From contig WFMW01000045.1 in assembly GCA_015488885.1 (NCBI GenBank), positions 1-48,253 on the forward strand: DNA of 48,253 nt. Reading direction: 5' to 3'. The translations under genes were made by a program, and so were the position numbers. The notes under the pieces were generated by a model. The model ran no database searches. It saw only the letters and a program-made list of their open reading frames with translations, and was not told the origin of the DNA. The number at the start of each line of letters is the position of its first letter. Position 1 is the stretch's first letter. Source of the DNA: Gammaproteobacteria bacterium. Its GTDB lineage: Bacteria > Pseudomonadota > Gammaproteobacteria > SZUA-229. This document shows positions 45,167 through 48,253 of the stretch, piece after piece.

Positions 45167-46990
45167 ATGAACAAGGTAACCTCAATCACCCTCAGACGGA
45201 TGCGCACGCCTTTTCTGGTTTTGATCATCGTCTACAGTATCGCCATATTAGGTATGGTACTTATCCCCGGTGTTGATGATAAAGGCCAGCTCTGGCACAT
45301 GAGTTTTTTCCACGCCTTTTATTTTGTCAGCTACACGGCAACAACCATTGGCTTTGGTGAAATCCCCTACCCGTTAACCGATATGCAACGCTTATGGGCA
45401 TTAATCACCATCTACACGACAGTCATTGCCTGGTTCTATGCGCTGGGAAAAATTATCACTTTATTTCAGGATAAAACTTTCCAGCAGGTAGTCAGTGAAT
45501 CACGCTTCAGGCGCGAAGTTAACAATATTTACCAGCCTTTTTATCTGGTTTGCGGTCTGGGTGAAACTGGAAAAGCCGTCGTTTGTGCCTTAACGGAAGA
45601 ACATTATCGCGCTGTTGTGGTGGATCAGAACGCAGATAACATCAATGAATTAAGCATTATGGAAATGAAAGAATATGTTCCGGCACTTACCGGCAATGCC
45701 GCCCTGCCCCGGGTGCTGGAATACGCGGGCATTAAACACAAAAACTGTCAGGCGGTCATTGCCGTAACCATCAGTGATGAAACCAATCTGCAAATCGCCA
45801 TTACCAGCAAATTACTCCATCCCGGTGTGCCGGTTATCTGCCGCTCAGAAATAAAAGCATTTGAGAATAATATGTTATCATTTAATACTGATTACATAGT
45901 TAACCCGTTTGAAGTTTTTGCCAATGTATTTGCCATGGCGCTACATTCACCCGCTTTATATATGATCTATGACTGGTTAACCGGTGCCACACATACCACG
46001 CTTAACTCCCCGGTTCAGTTCGAGAAAAAAACCTGGATACTACTTGGTTATGGCCGTCTGGGTAAAGCGCTACATCAACAGCTAAAAAACGCTGCAATAA
46101 CCACCGTTGTGATTGACCCTTCTGTTAAAGCACAGGAAGTTTTTTATGCCAGTAATCACCACCATCAGGACGACCAGTTTATACTCGCTACCGGCACCGA
46201 TGCAGCAAGCCTCAAACAGGCCGGTATTGAAACCGCCTCCGGGCTGATTGTTGGCAGTGATAATGATGCCAATAACCTGTCTGCTATTATGACGGCACGG
46301 CAGCTAAACCCACAGATCTTTTTTGTTGCCAGGCAGAACAGTTTGAATAGTACCGAACTTTACACCGCTATTAACCAGAACAACATTGAACCTGCCAACA
46401 GGCCAGATAGCGGCCATGACGACAACCTGCCCGACACACTGAACCATCTGATCATGCGCCCACGGGAAATTATCGGGCGAAAAATTCGCGCTCTGCTTAT
46501 CTCGCCATTATTACTTGATTTTCTTAATCAGGCCAAAAAAGAAAGCACAGAATGGGCCAATATAACCATTAGCCGGTTAACTGCTGTGGTGGGTAAAAGT
46601 ACCCCGCATAACTGGACCATAACCATTAACAGGGACAACGCGCCCGCACTGGCTCGTGCTTTATCACTGGGCCGTCACATTACGCTTGGGCAGATTATTC
46701 AGAATCCGAAAAATCGTCGGCAGAAGATTGGTTGTATCCCCCTGCTTCTTCAACGTGACAAAAAAAATATCCTCTTACCCGATGAAAATTTTGTTTTAAA
46801 ACCCGGTGATCAGCTGCTTTTCTGCGGTAGCCGAAAAGTAAAAATCACCCTCACCGCAACGCTCGCCATACGTACCAACCTTGATTATGTCATGACCTTC
46901 AAAAATGACCCGGAATCCTTCATCGGGCGCAAGCTCAGTAACCTGTTCAACAAGCAGGATCGACGCAAACAAAACAGAATCAACAGGTAA
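45167..46990 (+). CDS. two-helix potassium channel with two RCK (TrkA-N) domains
   Basis: The 607-residue protein has TM1 (TPFLVLIIVYSIAILGMVLI), a pore loop with selectivity filter TIGFG (60-64, in TATTIGFGEIPYPL), and TM2 (LWALITIYTTVIAWFYALG). Two Rossmann RCK domains follow (VCGLGETGKAV ~129-138; LLGYGRLGKAL ~292-302). A TrkA-C-like domain is at the C-terminus (LPDENFVLKPGDQLLFCGS). The architecture is that of a K+ channel gated by intracellular ligands. The filter is GFG rather than the GYG common in selective channels; GFG is found in functional K+ channels too. Confidence 0.9.
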   Translation: MNKVTSITLRRMRTPFLVLIIVYSIAILGMVLIPGVDDKGQLWHMSFFHAFYFVSYTATTIGFGEIPYPLTDMQRLWALITIYTTVIAWFYALGKIITLFQDKTFQQVVSESRFRREVNNIYQPFYLVCGLGETGKAVVCALTEEHYRAVVVDQNADNINELSIMEMKEYVPALTGNAALPRVLEYAGIKHKNCQAVIAVTISDETNLQIAITSKLLHPGVPVICRSEIKAFENNMLSFNTDYIVNPFEVFANVFAMALHSPALYMIYDWLTGATHTTLNSPVQFEKKTWILLGYGRLGKALHQQLKNAAITTVVIDPSVKAQEVFYASNHHHQDDQFILATGTDAASLKQAGIETASGLIVGSDNDANNLSAIMTARQLNPQIFFVARQNSLNSTELYTAINQNNIEPANRPDSGHDDNLPDTLNHLIMRPREIIGRKIRALLISPLLLDFLNQAKKESTEWANITISRLTAVVGKSTPHNWTITINRDNAPALARALSLGRHITLGQIIQNPKNRRQKIGCIPLLLQRDKKNILLPDENFVLKPGDQLLFCGSRKVKITLTATLAIRTNLDYVMTFKNDPESFIGRKLSNLFNKQDRRKQNRINR

Positions 46991-47006
46991 AAACACCACC
47001 AGCACC

Positions 47007-47034
47007 GTAGAAACGCAATGTATTGCATCTCTAC
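47007..47034. other. short interrupted hairpin downstream of the channel gene
   Basis: GTAGA/TCTAC and, within it, GCAAT/ATTGC pair symmetrically around 47021. No U-run follows, so it is not a clear terminator. The remaining 46991-47223 space between the convergent genes is A+T-rich without a gene. Confidence 0.4.
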
Positions 47035-47223
47035 TTCGCGATCACAATCTATCCTTATTTGTTAAAGGTATTCCTGCTTTTCTATTGCTGTCGCATGTTG
47101 AGTTGCTCGATAATACTTACGACTCTGAAAAATCTTTTAGTGCGTCATCTGTGATCTTTATTTTTGATAAAATTGTATTTATTTTTTTTAATTTGTGAGT
47201 GTCATATTTTAGTTTTATATATT

Positions 47224-48253
47224 TTATTTACTATCAAACAGTTTTTGCAAACGAGCATCGCGACCATACACATCATGTCTGAAGTTCAAACTTCCGCCCT
47301 GATCAACCCATGCAGTCCAGTACACAAGGTAGATTGGTATAGCAACGGGTAATTTCACACTCTGATTGGTCGCCAGAAAAATATCTTGCAGTATCTTTTC
47401 CTGTATCTGCTGACTGCCATCATTTAACAGATAGGCTGCCAGCTGCACCGGATCTTTTACCCGGATACAGCCTGAACTAAAGGTGCGAACACGCCGATTA
47501 AACAAATATTTTTCCGGTGTACCATGCAGATAAATCGCATAGGGGTTGGAAAAAAGAAATTTAACTCTGCCCAAAGCATTCTTATCTCCCGGATCCTGGC
47601 GTAACCAGTAAGGAAAATAATTTTTATTCAGTTGTCTCCAGTTAACCGTTTGCGGATCAATCTGGCGCGCCTTTTCACCCCAGCCGCTGAATACGTGGAT
47701 TGATTTGCTGGCCAGGTAATGGGGGTCTCTAATCTGCCGAGGAAGAATATCCTTTAAGGCTATGCTCCGTGGAACCGTCCAGTAAGGATTGTATTCCATA
47801 TAAGTCAGCAGACCGGAAAAACTTGGTGTAGATCGGTAAGCCTTGCCAATAATGACAGGCATGCTCATCACCACTGAATTATTCTCCAGAAGATACAGCT
47901 TAAATCCGGCCAGGTTTACCATCAGATATTTTTTTCCCAGATTACGCGGCATCCAGCGCCAGCGCTCCATATTTATTTGTATCTGCTTAATTCGACTGCG
48001 AACCGGGATATTCAGGCTGTGTCTTGTCTGTGGCCCCACCTTACCATCAGCCGCTAGTCCCTGTCTGAGTTGAAAATGTTTAACCGCTTCAACAAGCTCA
48101 TTATCAAATACAGGCAGTGATAATGACTTTTTATTCGTCAGATCACCGCTGATCGCCAGCCTCTGCTTTAATTGTACGACCTGCCTGTTCTGTATACCAG
48201 CTTGAAGAACCGGCCCTTCAGCTAATGGTAACCAGCCACCTTGCTGTTCAATA
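47224..48253 (-). CDS. YcbB-type murein L,D-transpeptidase (5' end beyond the window)
   Basis: The frame is open from the right edge to the stop at 47224 (343 codons seen), not from the apparent GTG at 48039. The part beyond 48039 translates to a peptidoglycan-binding domain: LPVFDNELVEAVKHFQLRQG, LAADGKVGPQTRHSLN. This is followed by the linker RIKQIQINMERWRWMP and the YkuD domain (YLMVNLAGFKLYLLENN...). The catalytic part is YAIYLHGTPEKYLFNRRV and RTFSSGCIRVKDP with the nucleophile cysteine. It makes 3-3 cross-links or attaches proteins in the periplasm; the order of domains is that of YcbB (LdtD). The signal peptide must lie outside the window. Confidence 0.92.
   Translation of the reverse strand, partial: IEQQGGWLPLAEGPVLQAGIQNRQVVQLKQRLAISGDLTNKKSLSLPVFDNELVEAVKHFQLRQGLAADGKVGPQTRHSLNIPVRSRIKQIQINMERWRWMPRNLGKKYLMVNLAGFKLYLLENNSVVMSMPVIIGKAYRSTPSFSGLLTYMEYNPYWTVPRSIALKDILPRQIRDPHYLASKSIHVFSGWGEKARQIDPQTVNWRQLNKNYFPYWLRQDPGDKNALGRVKFLFSNPYAIYLHGTPEKYLFNRRVRTFSSGCIRVKDPVQLAAYLLNDGSQQIQEKILQDIFLATNQSVKLPVAIPIYLVYWTAWVDQGGSLNFRHDVYGRDARLQKLFDSK

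Noticed and set aside
48001-48014. AACCGGGATATTCA similar to the element terminus
   Set aside because: It lies in the coding part of the L,D-transpeptidase, which is conserved there.
47224-48039. A complete 271-residue L,D-transpeptidase starting at 48039
   Set aside because: The frame continues open to the window end with a clear peptidoglycan-binding domain, so the gene is truncated by the edge.
1-48253. CRISPR array, prophage or integron
   Set aside because: No regularly spaced repeats of suitable length, no phage structural genes, no integrase; tandem repeats found are two to three copies only.

Overview
The window reads as a chromosomal segment of a gammaproteobacterium of moderate G+C. 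Evidence is the gene content and order: rpsB-tsf-pyrH-frr-uppS-cdsA-dxr-rseP-bamA-skp-lpxD-fabZ-lpxA on one strand, divergent map-glnD-dapE, rnhB-dnaE, a CbpA/CbpM pair, YajD, Rof, YbeL-like (DUF1451) proteins and TrxC. I cannot name the genus. There is no prophage, CRISPR array or plasmid signature; mobile DNA is limited to small palindromic non-coding elements.

Layout. 1-2.4 kb: tail of an unknown ORF, an arsenosugar-type glycosyltransferase and radical SAM protein (arsS), and an SCP2-like protein. 2.8-6.1 kb: a DUF1451 zinc-ribbon protein, a membrane hybrid histidine kinase, trxC and a tRNA-Ser(UGA) whose 3' end lies inside a long perfect palindrome. 6.1-9.8 kb: a 250-bp MITE-like element, a PAS/sigma-54 activator with a variant GAFTGC loop, an unrecognised 387-residue protein and a second DUF1451 paralogue. 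10-14.3 kb: cbpA-cbpM, yajD, an exported GlcG/HbpS-type heme-binding protein, and a ClC transporter translationally coupled to a Rof-like protein. 14.3-20.8 kb: dnaE, rnhB, then lpxB-mlaA on the opposite strand, separated by a diverged copy of the MITE-like element. 20.8-24.9 kb: a purine/methylthio-nucleoside salvage and peptidoglycan-recycling group (MTIP-type phosphorylase, hpt, DsrE-like, nagZ, YqiA-like) and a HU protein with a histone-like tail. 25.1-39.7 kb: a long minus-strand run for isoprenoid precursors (dxr, ispD, ispF, uppS), phospholipid and lipid A synthesis (cdsA, lpxD, fabZ, lpxA), outer-membrane assembly (rseP, bamA, skp) and translation (rpsB, tsf, frr), with an IS-end-like MITE at the frr stop codon. 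40-48.2 kb: map-glnD-dapE, a small membrane protein plus RCK potassium channel pair, and an edge-truncated YcbB-type L,D-transpeptidase.

Functionally, most genes build or maintain the envelope: MEP-pathway isoprenoids feed undecaprenyl phosphate (uppS), CDP-diacylglycerol and lipid A enzymes make the lipids, BamA/Skp/RseP/MlaA place and police the outer membrane, and NagZ, DapE and the L,D-transpeptidase handle peptidoglycan. The usual lpxA-lpxB-rnhB-dnaE continuity is broken: ispD-ispF follow lpxA, and lpxB lies about 6.5 kb away on the other strand. The least explained items are the palindromic element family, the 387-residue orphan beside the unusual sigma-54 activator, the tRNA-Ser/terminator palindrome, the terminator hairpin containing the likely SD of the YqiA-like gene, and the DUF6394-like/K+ channel pair.
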